From contig NZ_CABJCG010000003.1 of the NCBI RefSeq assembly GCF_902364025.1, positions 310,001-374,000 on the forward strand: a stretch of DNA of 64,000 bases, given 5' to 3'. The notes beneath the pieces were generated by a model, which saw only the letters and a list, made by a program, of their open reading frames with translations, had not been told where the DNA came from and did not search any database. The stretch is from Enterocloster lavalensis. GTDB taxonomy: Bacteria > Bacillota > Clostridia > Lachnospirales > Lachnospiraceae. Positions 1 through 7,468 of this stretch are shown one piece after another. Position numbers and translations under genes: made by a program. How positions within the stretch are numbered: position 1 is the first letter of the stretch; every line of letters starts with the position of its first letter.

Positions 1-1339
1 TCTCACGCCAGGCATAGAATCCCAGCCCCACCGCGGCCACAACCGCCAGAACCGCGGCAATGGTCAGCAAAATGGTGGGAAGGCTCATGTGGAAACCTTT
101 CTCCGAATCCTGTGGCTGGACCGAGGCAGGAGTCTCGGAAGGGCTCTCCTGCTGGGCGGCATTGGACTGCGCTATCTGCTCCTGGCGTTCGATCTCCGCC
201 AGCTCAGACCGGGAGAACAGCCAGGCGCTGCCCACCTTCCGTTCATTGTACCGGTACTCCACCAGCGCAACCGCGCCCTTGGGGTGGTCCCCCGGCAGCT
301 CCGTCACCAGATCGCGGTCCGCGTCCGAAAATGCGGCCCCCTTCGGCACCGTGATCACGGCGGCGCTGTCCAGATAGAGGTCGGACGGTTCGTAGGATTT
401 GGCTCCCACCTGCACCGGCCCTTCGCCGGTGGTGTATGCGGTCTCATGTTCCGCGATATTGATGTTTTCGAAATTAGCAAAGCCGAATTCCAGCAGGCTC
501 TTGGAATCCAGATAATACTGGGGCTGGGTGCCTTTCAGCACAACGGCGATCAACCGCCTCCCGTCCCGCTCCGTCAAGGTCACCAGGGTGTTTCCGGCGA
601 TGGAGGTGTAGCCGGTTTTTCCGGCCATGGTTCCCTCGCAGTAATACTGGCTGGAGGTGTCCTCGGCCATGATCAGCCGGTGCTCCATGTTAAAGCTGGC
701 TCCGTTTGGATTGTTGGCGGTGGCTCCAATGGAATGGCTCTTGGAAGAGTCGATCTTCAGCAGTGTTTCGTTGTTAAACGCCTCCCTGGCGATCAGCGCC
801 ATGTCGTAGGCGCTCACGTACTGATTGTCGTCGTTTAAGCCCGAGGGATTGGCAAAATGACTCTCCGTGCAGCCGATCTCTTTGATCCGGTCGTTCATCA
901 TCTCTACGAACGCCTCCCTGGAACCGGCAACGTGCTCCGCCAGGGCGTTGGCCGCCTGGTTGCTGGAGAGCAGAAGCAGCATGTACAGGCAGTCCTCCAC
1001 GCTCAGCTCATCCCCTGTCTCCATGTGCAGCTTGTTGCCGCTGCCCGACTCCACGTCGTAAACCGCGGACTGGGAGAACGTGACCATGTCGTCCAGCTTG
1101 CTGTTCTCAATCACCACCAGGGCGGTGAGAAGTTTTGTGATGCTGGCCGGAGCAAAGGGCAGATGGATGTTCTGGCCAAATATAACGGCACCGGAATCCT
1201 TGTCCATGACAATGCCCGCCTCCGCCATGATTCCCGTATCCGAAGGCCACTCAGGGCGCGCGAAGGCGCTGAAGCTGGCAGCCGCACTCATTGCCGCCGC
1301 CAGAATTAAACAGGTGATTCTCTTTATTTTTCGGTTCAT
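1..1339 (-). CDS. D-alanyl-D-alanine carboxypeptidase (peptidase S11), C-terminus cut by window edge
   Basis: Penicillin-binding protein 5-type enzyme that removes the terminal D-Ala from peptidoglycan stem peptides outside the membrane. Read from an ATG at 1339 preceded by AGGGG. A signal peptide covers about residues 1-27. The three penicilloyl-transferase motifs are visible: SITK at 66-69 (nucleophile Ser66), SSN at 125-127 and KTG at 241-243. A regulatory C-terminal domain follows, then a Q/E/S-rich linker and a hydrophobic helix at the window edge that should anchor the protein in the membrane. The stop codon lies outside the window. Family assignment is firm; which dac paralogue it is cannot be told. 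Confidence 0.93.
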   Translation of the reverse strand, partial: MNRKIKRITCLILAAAMSAAASFSAFARPEWPSDTGIMAEAGIVMDKDSGAVIFGQNIHLPFAPASITKLLTALVVIENSKLDDMVTFSQSAVYDVESGSGNKLHMETGDELSVEDCLYMLLLLSSNQAANALAEHVAGSREAFVEMMNDRIKEIGCTESHFANPSGLNDDNQYVSAYDMALIAREAFNNETLLKIDSSKSHSIGATANNPNGASFNMEHRLIMAEDTSSQYYCEGTMAGKTGYTSIAGNTLVTLTERDGRRLIAVVLKGTQPQYYLDSKSLLEFGFANFENINIAEHETAYTTGEGPVQVGAKSYEPSDLYLDSAAVITVPKGAAFSDADRDLVTELPGDHPKGAVALVEYRYNERKVGSAWLFSRSELAEIERQEQIAQSNAAQQESPSETPASVQPQDSEKGFHMSLPTILLTIAAVLAVVAAVGLGFYAWRE

Positions 1340-1391
1340 TCTTTTTCCCCTAACACGCGATTGCTGCCGCAAATGGGCATACTACCAAACC

Positions 1392-1420
1392 AGTTTACCA
1401 TTTTCGGCATTAATCGTCAA
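1392..1420 (-). promoter_or_regulatory. Sigma-A type promoter of the carboxypeptidase gene
   Basis: On the minus strand TTGACG and TAAACT are separated by 17 bp, about 55 bp upstream of the start codon at 1339. Confidence 0.6.
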
Positions 1421-1523
1421 TCAATCGCGTTACATTTCGGGAAGATTTAACAGGGAATCTTTGGGGGAGTGTGACCTGTGAAAGGGAAGTCGGGGATGGC
1501 GGGGGCAGGGGGTGGGGAAATTG

Positions 1524-1550
1524 AAAAAAGCCTCCGGTATTACGGGAGGC
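1524..1550 (-). terminator. Rho-independent terminator downstream of the DUF218 gene and repeat array
   Basis: On the minus strand GCCTCC and GGAGGC pair across a 9-nt loop and are followed by six T residues. It is placed so that a transcript of the DUF218 gene would include the whole 15-bp repeat array before ending here. Confidence 0.7.
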
Positions 1551-1590
1551 TGCGGGCGGGGAATACAAGAGGGGCTGCGGGTTTAGGGGG

Positions 1591-1949
1591 GTGCGGGTTC
1601 AGGACACGCGGCTTCGGGGCACGCGGGTTCCGGATACGCGGCTTCCGGACACGCGGGTTCTGGCCTCCCAGCTTCCGGACACGCAGGTTCTGGGCCCGCG
1701 GCTTCCGGACACGCGGGTTCTGGCCTCCCGGCTTCCGGACACGCGGGTTCTGGGCCCGCGGCTTCCGGACATGCAGATTCCGGGCACGTGGCTTCCGGCC
1801 CCCGGCTTCCGGACATGCGGGTTCTGGGCACGCAGCTTCCAGACACGCGGGTTTTGGCCACGCGGGTTCCGGGCACACGGCTTCTGGACACGCGGGTTCC
1901 AGGTACGCGGCTTCAGAGCACGCGGCTTCCAGACACGCGGCAACGGTTT
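1591..1949. repeat. Minisatellite, about 24 tandem copies of a degenerate 15-bp unit
   Basis: Consensus ACGCGGSTTCYGGRC. Copies alternate between a GGGTTCTGG and a GGCTTCCGG version, giving a 30-bp higher-order period, and a 60-bp block is nearly duplicated (1666-1725 and 1726-1785). One copy at 1801-1814 has lost one base. Because the unit is a multiple of three and lacks stops, several frames on both strands stay open, which creates spurious Pro/Ala/Arg-rich reading frames. The array begins 12 bp after the stop of the DUF218 gene and ends before its terminator, so it is probably transcribed as a 3' UTR. Confidence 0.9.
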
Positions 1950-1960
1950 GAATGTCCGCC

Positions 1961-2704
1961 TTAGAGATTTCCCCGCAGCTTGTCCACCACGAGGGTCATA
2001 AATTCCCGCACCATATAGTGGGGCAGCAGAACGCCGGAGTAGGGGGCGGCGATTCCGCAGACCGGGTGATTCCCCTGTTTCCTGGCGATGGCGACGGCCC
2101 GGAAGATATGGAAATTGTTGCTCAGCACGCCCACCCTGGCCGTCTGGCCGGACATCAGCTCATAGCTGAAACGGATGTTCTCGGCCGTGCTGCGGGAACG
2201 GTTCTCCTGCACAATGCGCTCCGGCGGTATGCCCAGACGCAGCAGCTCCCGCTCCATGCACTCCGCTTCCGTGATCTCCTCCCCCGTTCCCCGGCCCCCG
2301 GAGACAATGGCCACGGTCCGCGGGTTCGCCTCCAGATACCGGGCGGCGGCCTGGATGCGAAGGCGCAGGGCCTCCCCCGGCTCCGTGCCCTTCACCGCGG
2401 CTCCCAGGACCACCAGGTAGTCCAGGTCCGGCTCCCCTTTTGCGGAAAGCCCGGATATCACCGCCGCCTCCACCAGGAGAAAAACGCAGAGAAACAGGAC
2501 GGCAAGCACACGGACAGCGGCCCGCGCCGCCGCCGGAGCCGCCGTCCAGACTCCATGGTACAAACCCAGCCCCGCCGCCACAAATCCCAGGCCGGTCAAC
2601 AGCCAGATCCACAACACCGATATTTTAAAGTTTCCGTAAATTCCGCACACCCCGTAGTAGGCCAGGCACAACACGCCCGCTGCCAAAAATACCTTTTCCT
2701 TCAT
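1961..2704 (-). CDS. YdcF/SanA-like DUF218 membrane protein
   Basis: 247 residues. About the first 90 residues form three to four hydrophobic helices; the rest is a cytoplasmic-type DUF218 domain with the typical LDYLVVLGAAVKG start, VSGGRGTGEEITEAECM motif and a SRSTAENIRFS segment. Relatives (ElyC, SanA, YdcF) affect envelope integrity, but the reaction is not known. The start at 2704 follows GGGAG at suitable spacing. An 8-bp inverted repeat covers its promoter (2721-2747). Its 3' end abuts the 15-bp minisatellite. Confidence 0.85.
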   Translation of the reverse strand: MKEKVFLAAGVLCLAYYGVCGIYGNFKISVLWIWLLTGLGFVAAGLGLYHGVWTAAPAAARAAVRVLAVLFLCVFLLVEAAVISGLSAKGEPDLDYLVVLGAAVKGTEPGEALRLRIQAAARYLEANPRTVAIVSGGRGTGEEITEAECMERELLRLGIPPERIVQENRSRSTAENIRFSYELMSGQTARVGVLSNNFHIFRAVAIARKQGNHPVCGIAAPYSGVLLPHYMVREFMTLVVDKLRGNL

Positions 2705-2720
2705 GCCACAGCTCCCGTCG

Positions 2721-2747
2721 TCTGATATTCTTTAATACTATATCAGA
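2721..2747 (-). promoter_or_regulatory. Inverted repeat overlapping the DUF218 promoter
   Basis: TCTGATAT and ATATCAGA form a perfect 8-bp inverted repeat with an 11-bp spacer, 17 bp upstream of the start codon. It contains a TATAGT -10-like hexamer on the minus strand. An operator or a 5' UTR hairpin; the binding protein is unknown. Confidence 0.4.
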
Positions 2748-2952
2748 TGCGGGGCTGGGCTTCAATCGTTTCTGTGGGTTTTGCCGATTTCTGCCGGTTT
2801 TGCGCGGTTCGCCGCTCCGGGCGTCCCTGCCGCCAGACCTCCCGTCCTCCGAGCACCTCGGTTTCCGGCGTTTCACATGGCCCGGCCCCCCACCGGGCCA
2901 TGCAGTTCGCCGTTCCGGCCATCTCAGTCTCCGGTCCCCTCAGCCTCCGTCC

Positions 2953-3104
2953 CCCCGCCGAACCGTGGTGTCTCCACCGAACCGTGGCGTCTCCGCCGGA
3001 CCGTGGTATCTCCGCCGGACCGTGGCGTCCCCGCCGAACCGTGGCGTCTCCGCCGAACCGTGGTGTCCCCGCCGGACCGTGGTGTCCCCGCCGGACCGTG
3101 GCGT
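2953..3104. repeat. Minisatellite, eight tandem copies of a 19-bp unit
   Basis: The CCGTGG core recurs at 2963, 2982, 3001, 3020, 3039, 3058, 3077 and 3096, an exact 19-bp period. Consensus CTCCGCCGRACCGTGGYGT. As 19 is not a multiple of three, a reading frame crossing it changes phase each copy and repeats every 57 bp, yet all three plus-strand frames stay open. It lies between the stop of the M20 gene (3146) and the start of the DUF218 gene. The rest of 2748-3145 shows GC-rich sequence without a credible gene. Confidence 0.9.
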
Positions 3105-3145
3105 CACCGCCCCGGCCGCCGCTTCCCGCGCCACGTCTACCCCCG

Positions 3146-4264
3146 TCACCCTTCCAGTCTCTTCCTCACCGCCCCCGCCAGTATTTCCGCCCCATACTCC
3201 ATCGCCTTATGGTTGAAGCACATGTCCTGGTGGTGCAGTCCCGGTGCGGCGTCCGATCCAAGGCCCAGGAACGCTGTTTTGCAGTGCGGCAGCTTCTGGA
3301 TGTAGAAGTGGAAGTCCTCTCCGCCGGGACTGACGATGGGCGGCATGACGTTTTCATTTCCCAGCACCTCCCCAATCACAAGGCGCAGGTCCTCCACCAT
3401 CCCGCCGTCGAATTCAGCGGCTGGGACGCCCTCGCTGATATGGATTTCCGCCTCCGCCCCGTTGGCTCCGGCAGCCAGCGCGGCGCAGCTTCTGAGCTTC
3501 TCCTTCAGCTCCGCCATCACCTGGTTGGACTGGGCGCGCATGTCAAAGCTGATCTCCGCCTTGTCCGGTATGATGTTGACCGCCTTTCCTCCCCCGAAAA
3601 AACGCGTGACCTTGACGGAATGGCTGACTCTCGGGTCCACGCGGATCATGTTGACCGCGTTCACAATAGCCACCGCCGCCTCCACGGCGTTGATCCCCTG
3701 CTGGGGCCTGGCCCCGTGAGCGGACCGGCCTCTGACAATGATGTCCGCCCGGCTGCTGGCGCCGTGGTACACCGCCGGGGATGCCTGGCCGAAGCCCAGC
3801 TCCTCCTTCGGGCGGATATGCAGTCCCATCATCTCGTCCACGTCGTCCGCAAGCCCGCTGTCGATGATGCTTTTAGAACCTGCCAGCGTCTCCTCCGCGG
3901 GCTGGAAAATGATCTTGAGCCGGCCGCAGGGAATCCCCCGCTCCGCCAGCATCCTGGCCGCGGTCATGACCATGGCGCTGTGGGAATCGTGGCCGCAGGT
4001 GTGCCTCGCCACATTTTCCCCGTCGATCACGTAGGGCAGGGCGTCCATGTCTGCCCGGAGCGCCACGGTTTTTCCAGGCCGTCCGCTGTCCAGAATCCCG
4101 ATCACCCCCGTTTTCCCGCCCACATTGCGGATCACCTGAAAACCGCAGTCCTCCAGCTCCGCCGCAAGGAAGGCCGAGGTCTCGTGCTCCTCCATCCCCA
4201 GCTCCGGGTGGCTGTGGAGGAATTCAAACAGTTTGTACACATAATCGATATATATTTGTTCCAT
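3146..4264 (-). CDS. M20 family amidohydrolase (aminoacylase/hippurate hydrolase type)
   Basis: 372 residues, normal length for M20D zinc hydrolases that cleave N-acyl or amide bonds of amino acids and peptides in the cytoplasm. Metal-site motifs are clear: CGHDSH at 90-95, QPAEE at 121-125 (general base Glu) and a HxxxARPQ lid-domain segment. No signal peptide. ATG at 4264 is preceded by AGGGGA. Last gene of the minus-strand operon that begins with the M28-like gene at 9172; it probably hydrolyses the imported substrate or a product of the earlier steps. The actual acyl group is unknown. Confidence 0.88.
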   Translation of the reverse strand: MEQIYIDYVYKLFEFLHSHPELGMEEHETSAFLAAELEDCGFQVIRNVGGKTGVIGILDSGRPGKTVALRADMDALPYVIDGENVARHTCGHDSHSAMVMTAARMLAERGIPCGRLKIIFQPAEETLAGSKSIIDSGLADDVDEMMGLHIRPKEELGFGQASPAVYHGASSRADIIVRGRSAHGARPQQGINAVEAAVAIVNAVNMIRVDPRVSHSVKVTRFFGGGKAVNIIPDKAEISFDMRAQSNQVMAELKEKLRSCAALAAGANGAEAEIHISEGVPAAEFDGGMVEDLRLVIGEVLGNENVMPPIVSPGGEDFHFYIQKLPHCKTAFLGLGSDAAPGLHHQDMCFNHKAMEYGAEILAGAVRKRLEG

Positions 4265-4316
4265 ACGCTTTCCCCTTTTTTAACAATCGCGCAGCGTTCC
4301 AGGCCCCCTGCGCTCC

Positions 4317-4880
4317 TCAGCCGAAAAGCCCTTCCATCCGGTCATACCGGTACACCAGATATCCGCTCTCCCCGTCCACGATTTTCCGGCATTTGTGCCG
4401 CACGCCCCGCCTGTCCTCATAGGTCAGCGGGACCGCGTAGACCGGCTTGTAGATGAGCTCCATGAACTCATGCTCGATCACGGGGATCACCCGTTTCCTG
4501 CGCACCATGTGCTGCTCCAGCTTGCGGACAATGGCCTCCCGGGCCTCCCTCTCGTCAAATCTCGGAACCAGAACGAAGTCCCCGGGAATCTCCTGCTCAC
4601 TGGCGGACGGAGCGCCCAGGGCGACCCCCGCCTCCCCGGTAATACCCTCCATCGCCATGATCTGCCGCCCTCCCATTTTCCCCCGAAGTCCTCCGGGAAT
4701 GGCAAAGCAGATCTGCATGATATAATAGGGCACGTAGCGGACCAGGATCGCCTCCCGGTCCACAGATACCACTTTGTAGGAGGGGGACCAGAATGCAAGG
4801 CCCTTTTTCTCCAGCGACGCGGCGGCGATCGTCACCGCCCGGTCCGCGCTTATGTTGGACGCGGATGCCAATATGGTCAT
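4317..4880 (-). CDS. Uncharacterised protein in the SSS symporter operon
   Basis: 187 residues, no family recognised. No signal peptide and no membrane helix. A C-terminal stretch (KPVYAVPL, then RKIVDGESGYLVYRYDR) looks like a small beta-rich module; a basic helix (residues about 118-135) precedes it. I chose the ATG at 4880 because GGGGGAG lies 7 nt upstream; a longer reading from 4904 would overlap nothing but lacks a good ribosome-binding site. It sits between symporter and M20 hydrolase genes, 31 bp after the symporter stop, so it belongs to that operon. Confidence 0.7.
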   Translation of the reverse strand: MTILASASNISADRAVTIAAASLEKKGLAFWSPSYKVVSVDREAILVRYVPYYIMQICFAIPGGLRGKMGGRQIMAMEGITGEAGVALGAPSASEQEIPGDFVLVPRFDEREAREAIVRKLEQHMVRRKRVIPVIEHEFMELIYKPVYAVPLTYEDRRGVRHKCRKIVDGESGYLVYRYDRMEGLFG

Positions 4881-4911
4881 GTTCTCTCCCCCTTCCAATT
4901 CCATTTTCTTC

Positions 4912-6372
4912 CTATTCCAGATAGAAAATCTCCCTGGTTTCCTCGTCGATAGGCTTCGTGAATGCGCTCACCGCCAGAATCACGATCAGAGAAACGATGC
5001 TGCCAAAAATGCCGGGCCAGATGCCGAAGGGCCAGTTGGAAAAACTGTTGTACATGATATAGCCCGCCGCGTACCAGGCCAGGGCCGCCGCAGCGCCCGC
5101 CGCCATTGCGCAGAATCCTGCCGTCTTGGTGGTCCCAGGGGACCACAGGGCGAAGAGAACCGGAACAGTAAATGCGCCCGCCCAGGTGTTGAAGGAGAAG
5201 GCCACCAGCCACTGGATGGCCGTAAAGGGCTTGAACGCCATGACCATAGCCACGGCCGCCACCACCACCGTGATAGCCCGCCCCACGCGCAGCTGCTGCT
5301 TCGCGGAGGCGTTGGGATTGATATATCCGATATACAGTCCCTCCGCGGCCGCCGAGCACAGTAGCAGGGTGGAGTCCACGGAGGACATGATTGCCGCGAT
5401 AACGGCGGAGATCAGGATGCCACCCAGGATCGGGGTCATGTAGGTGCCGATCAGCGTGGGAACCAGACGGTCCGTGGACTCCAGGCCCGGAAGCAGGGTG
5501 ATGCCGCAGAGGCCGATCACGCCACAAGCGGAGAGCACGAAAATGTTAAAGAACACCGAGTAGCCCAGCGCGCCCCGGAGCGCCTTTAAATCCTTGGGGA
5601 TCAGGAAACGCACCACCGAGGTGATGCTGCCGCCCACCATCAGGATGGACCAGGTGATGATACAGCAGATAACCCAGGTTTTGCTGGCTTTTCCCGTCAG
5701 CCTCAGAAGATCCGGGTCCGTGGCCGCGATGCCCTCGTGCATGGCGGTAAATCCGCCCGCCCTTGTGAGCAGAATAGCCGCCAGAATGCCGAAGCCCGCG
5801 ATCATGATGATGCCCTGGATATAGTCGGTCAGCGCCACGGAGTTCATGCCGCCGGACATGGTGTAGATGGTCAGCACCACCGCGATCATAGGAATCGCAA
5901 CATTATAGGGGATCCCGGTCAGACTCTGTACCGAGCTGCCCGCGGCCGCGAACTGGGAAATAATGGTAGGTATCGCAAACACGATGATAAGCAGCTCATA
6001 GAGGATCTTGGACGCGTTCCCGAATCTGGCGCGGAAAATGTCGCCATAATCGATGGCGTCCACCCGCTCGCTGATTTTGCGCACCCGCTCGCCGGTGAGC
6101 AGAAAGGTGAACCAGGGAGCCGCTGCGGCGGCCATGGGAGTTCCCATGTAACTGTAGCCCTGGGTGTAGACGGTGGCCGGCATACCGATGGTGGAGCCGG
6201 AGCTGAGCTGGGTGGACGAGTAGCTGAAGCCCGTGACCGCGGCGCTTACGTTCCGGTCGCTGGTATAGTAGCTCTTGGAGTTGGTCACCTTTTTGGAGCT
6301 GATAAAGCCGATGACCAGCATGCCCGCCAGATAGACCAGGAGTATCACGATATAGATTATTTCATCTCCCAT
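4912..6372 (-). CDS. Sodium:solute symporter family (SSS, PanF-like) transporter
   Basis: 486 residues with about 13 hydrophobic segments. The N-terminal part shows the SSS hallmarks: a YYTSDRNVSA segment and a FSYSSTQLSSGSTIG stretch in the unwound helix that forms the sodium and substrate site. Imports an organic anion, amino acid or similar solute with Na+. The ATG at 6372 overlaps the TGA of the preceding 73-residue membrane protein gene (TGATG), a sign of translational coupling, with GGAGG 7 nt upstream. Substrate unknown; neighbours suggest an acylated amino acid or small peptide. Confidence 0.9.
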   Translation of the reverse strand: MGDEIIYIVILLVYLAGMLVIGFISSKKVTNSKSYYTSDRNVSAAVTGFSYSSTQLSSGSTIGMPATVYTQGYSYMGTPMAAAAAPWFTFLLTGERVRKISERVDAIDYGDIFRARFGNASKILYELLIIVFAIPTIISQFAAAGSSVQSLTGIPYNVAIPMIAVVLTIYTMSGGMNSVALTDYIQGIIMIAGFGILAAILLTRAGGFTAMHEGIAATDPDLLRLTGKASKTWVICCIITWSILMVGGSITSVVRFLIPKDLKALRGALGYSVFFNIFVLSACGVIGLCGITLLPGLESTDRLVPTLIGTYMTPILGGILISAVIAAIMSSVDSTLLLCSAAAEGLYIGYINPNASAKQQLRVGRAITVVVAAVAMVMAFKPFTAIQWLVAFSFNTWAGAFTVPVLFALWSPGTTKTAGFCAMAAGAAAALAWYAAGYIMYNSFSNWPFGIWPGIFGSIVSLIVILAVSAFTKPIDEETREIFYLE

Positions 6373-6593
6373 CACTCATCCTCCTTCTTTTTCTCTTTAA
6401 TGATGTAAATGGTTGTGGCCACCGCCACGAATATGTACGGGCACCACATCACCAGAAACGACTCCAGCGGCACGCCGAACACATAGATGTCAAATTGGAA
6501 CTGGACGAAGATACCGCAAAACACCAGAAGCCCGGCCTGCATCGCGATGGTCGTCCAGGGAACCTTTACCCATTTTTTATCTTTCTTCTCCAT
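6372..6593 (-). CDS. Small two-helix membrane protein paired with the symporter (YhdT/DUF997-like)
   Basis: 73 residues, two membrane helices (about residues 13-32 and 45-65) and a Lys/Glu-rich cytoplasmic tail. Size, topology and position directly before an SSS transporter match the YhdT-PanF arrangement of other bacteria, where the small protein is thought to be an accessory subunit. Assignment rests on topology and context, not on a strong sequence motif. Confidence 0.7.
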   Translation of the reverse strand: MEKKDKKWVKVPWTTIAMQAGLLVFCGIFVQFQFDIYVFGVPLESFLVMWCPYIFVAVATTIYIIKEKKKEDE

Positions 6594-6618
6594 ACGCTTC
6601 CCTCCGTTTGTATGCAGA

Positions 6619-7413
6619 CTACATCATCAGGCTACCGCCGTTGATATCCAGGCAGTGCCCCGTCACATAGCTGGCTTCCTCCGAGGCCATGAACAGGATT
6701 CCCGCCGCGATCTCCTCGCTGGTGCCCCTGCGGCCTGCCGGAATCTTCTTCAGAGTGGCTTCCTTCTGCTCCGGCGTGTTGGTATTCCAGTTGTCCTCGA
6801 TGTACTGCGTGGATTTGATCAGGCCGGGGGCAACGCCGTTGATCTGGATGTTAAAGGGCGCGCATTCCAGGGCCAGCTGGCGCATAAGCCCAAGCTGGGC
6901 CGCCTTGCTGGGCGCGTAGGGGATGCGGCCGAACTCGGAACGGCTGGTGGTTCTGCCCGCGCCGGAGGACACGATGACGATTTTTCCGGCCCGCTTCTCC
7001 TTCATCATAGGGATCACCTTCCGACAGAGGTAAAACGCGCCGTAGAGGTTGCGCTTCACAACGCCGTCGAATTCCTCGTCCGTGTACTCCTCGATATTCC
7101 CAGAGTGCACCGCGCCGTGGGTTCCGCCTGCGTTGTCCACCATCACGTCCACGGTCCCGAAATCAGCTGTCACCTCATCGATCATGGAATCCACGGACTC
7201 CCGGCTGCTGACGTCGCAGTAGTAAGCCTTCGCTTTCCCGCCCGCGGCTGCAATCTCACTTACCGTTTTCTCCGCCAGCTCCATGTTCACGTCGGTCACG
7301 GCCACCACCGCGCCCTGATCGCTGAACATCTTTGCCGCGGCCGCGCCGATCCCGGCCGCGGCCCCTGTGATCACGACCACCTTACCGTCAAATCGAAACA
7401 TACCTGCCACCAT
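6619..7413 (-). CDS. Short-chain dehydrogenase/reductase (SDR)
   Basis: 264 residues, a classical SDR using NAD(P)H. Rossmann motif TGAAAGIG at 16-23, SSGAG around the catalytic Ser, and YAPSK with Tyr166 and Lys170. The usual NNAG is DNAG (93-96). The sequence resembles 3-oxoacyl-ACP reductase-type SDRs, but its place in a catabolic operon suggests oxidation of a hydroxyl on the imported compound. The start at 7413 has a purine-rich site; an in-frame ATG at 7401 is also possible. Confidence 0.87.
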   Translation of the reverse strand: MVAGMFRFDGKVVVITGAAAGIGAAAAKMFSDQGAVVAVTDVNMELAEKTVSEIAAAGGKAKAYYCDVSSRESVDSMIDEVTADFGTVDVMVDNAGGTHGAVHSGNIEEYTDEEFDGVVKRNLYGAFYLCRKVIPMMKEKRAGKIVIVSSGAGRTTSRSEFGRIPYAPSKAAQLGLMRQLALECAPFNIQINGVAPGLIKSTQYIEDNWNTNTPEQKEATLKKIPAGRRGTSEEIAAGILFMASEEASYVTGHCLDINGGSLMM

Positions 7414-7468
7414 CCTTTCCTTTTCCTGTTGTGTTCACATTAGTTGTTTATTCCTGACCGGACAGCCC

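Noticed and set aside
1478..2001. Several Pro/Ala/Arg-rich frames across the 15-bp array
   Set aside because: Five frames on both strands are open at once, which is a property of the stop-free repeat; starts lack ribosome-binding sites.
1591..3104. Possible CRISPR arrays
   Set aside because: Units are 15 and 19 bp with no unique spacers and no cas genes in the window.
2747..4456. 569-codon plus-strand open frame
   Set aside because: It is antisense to the M20 gene, Arg/Pro/His-rich, crosses the 19-bp array and lacks a domain or ribosome-binding site; the minus strand has clear M20 motifs.
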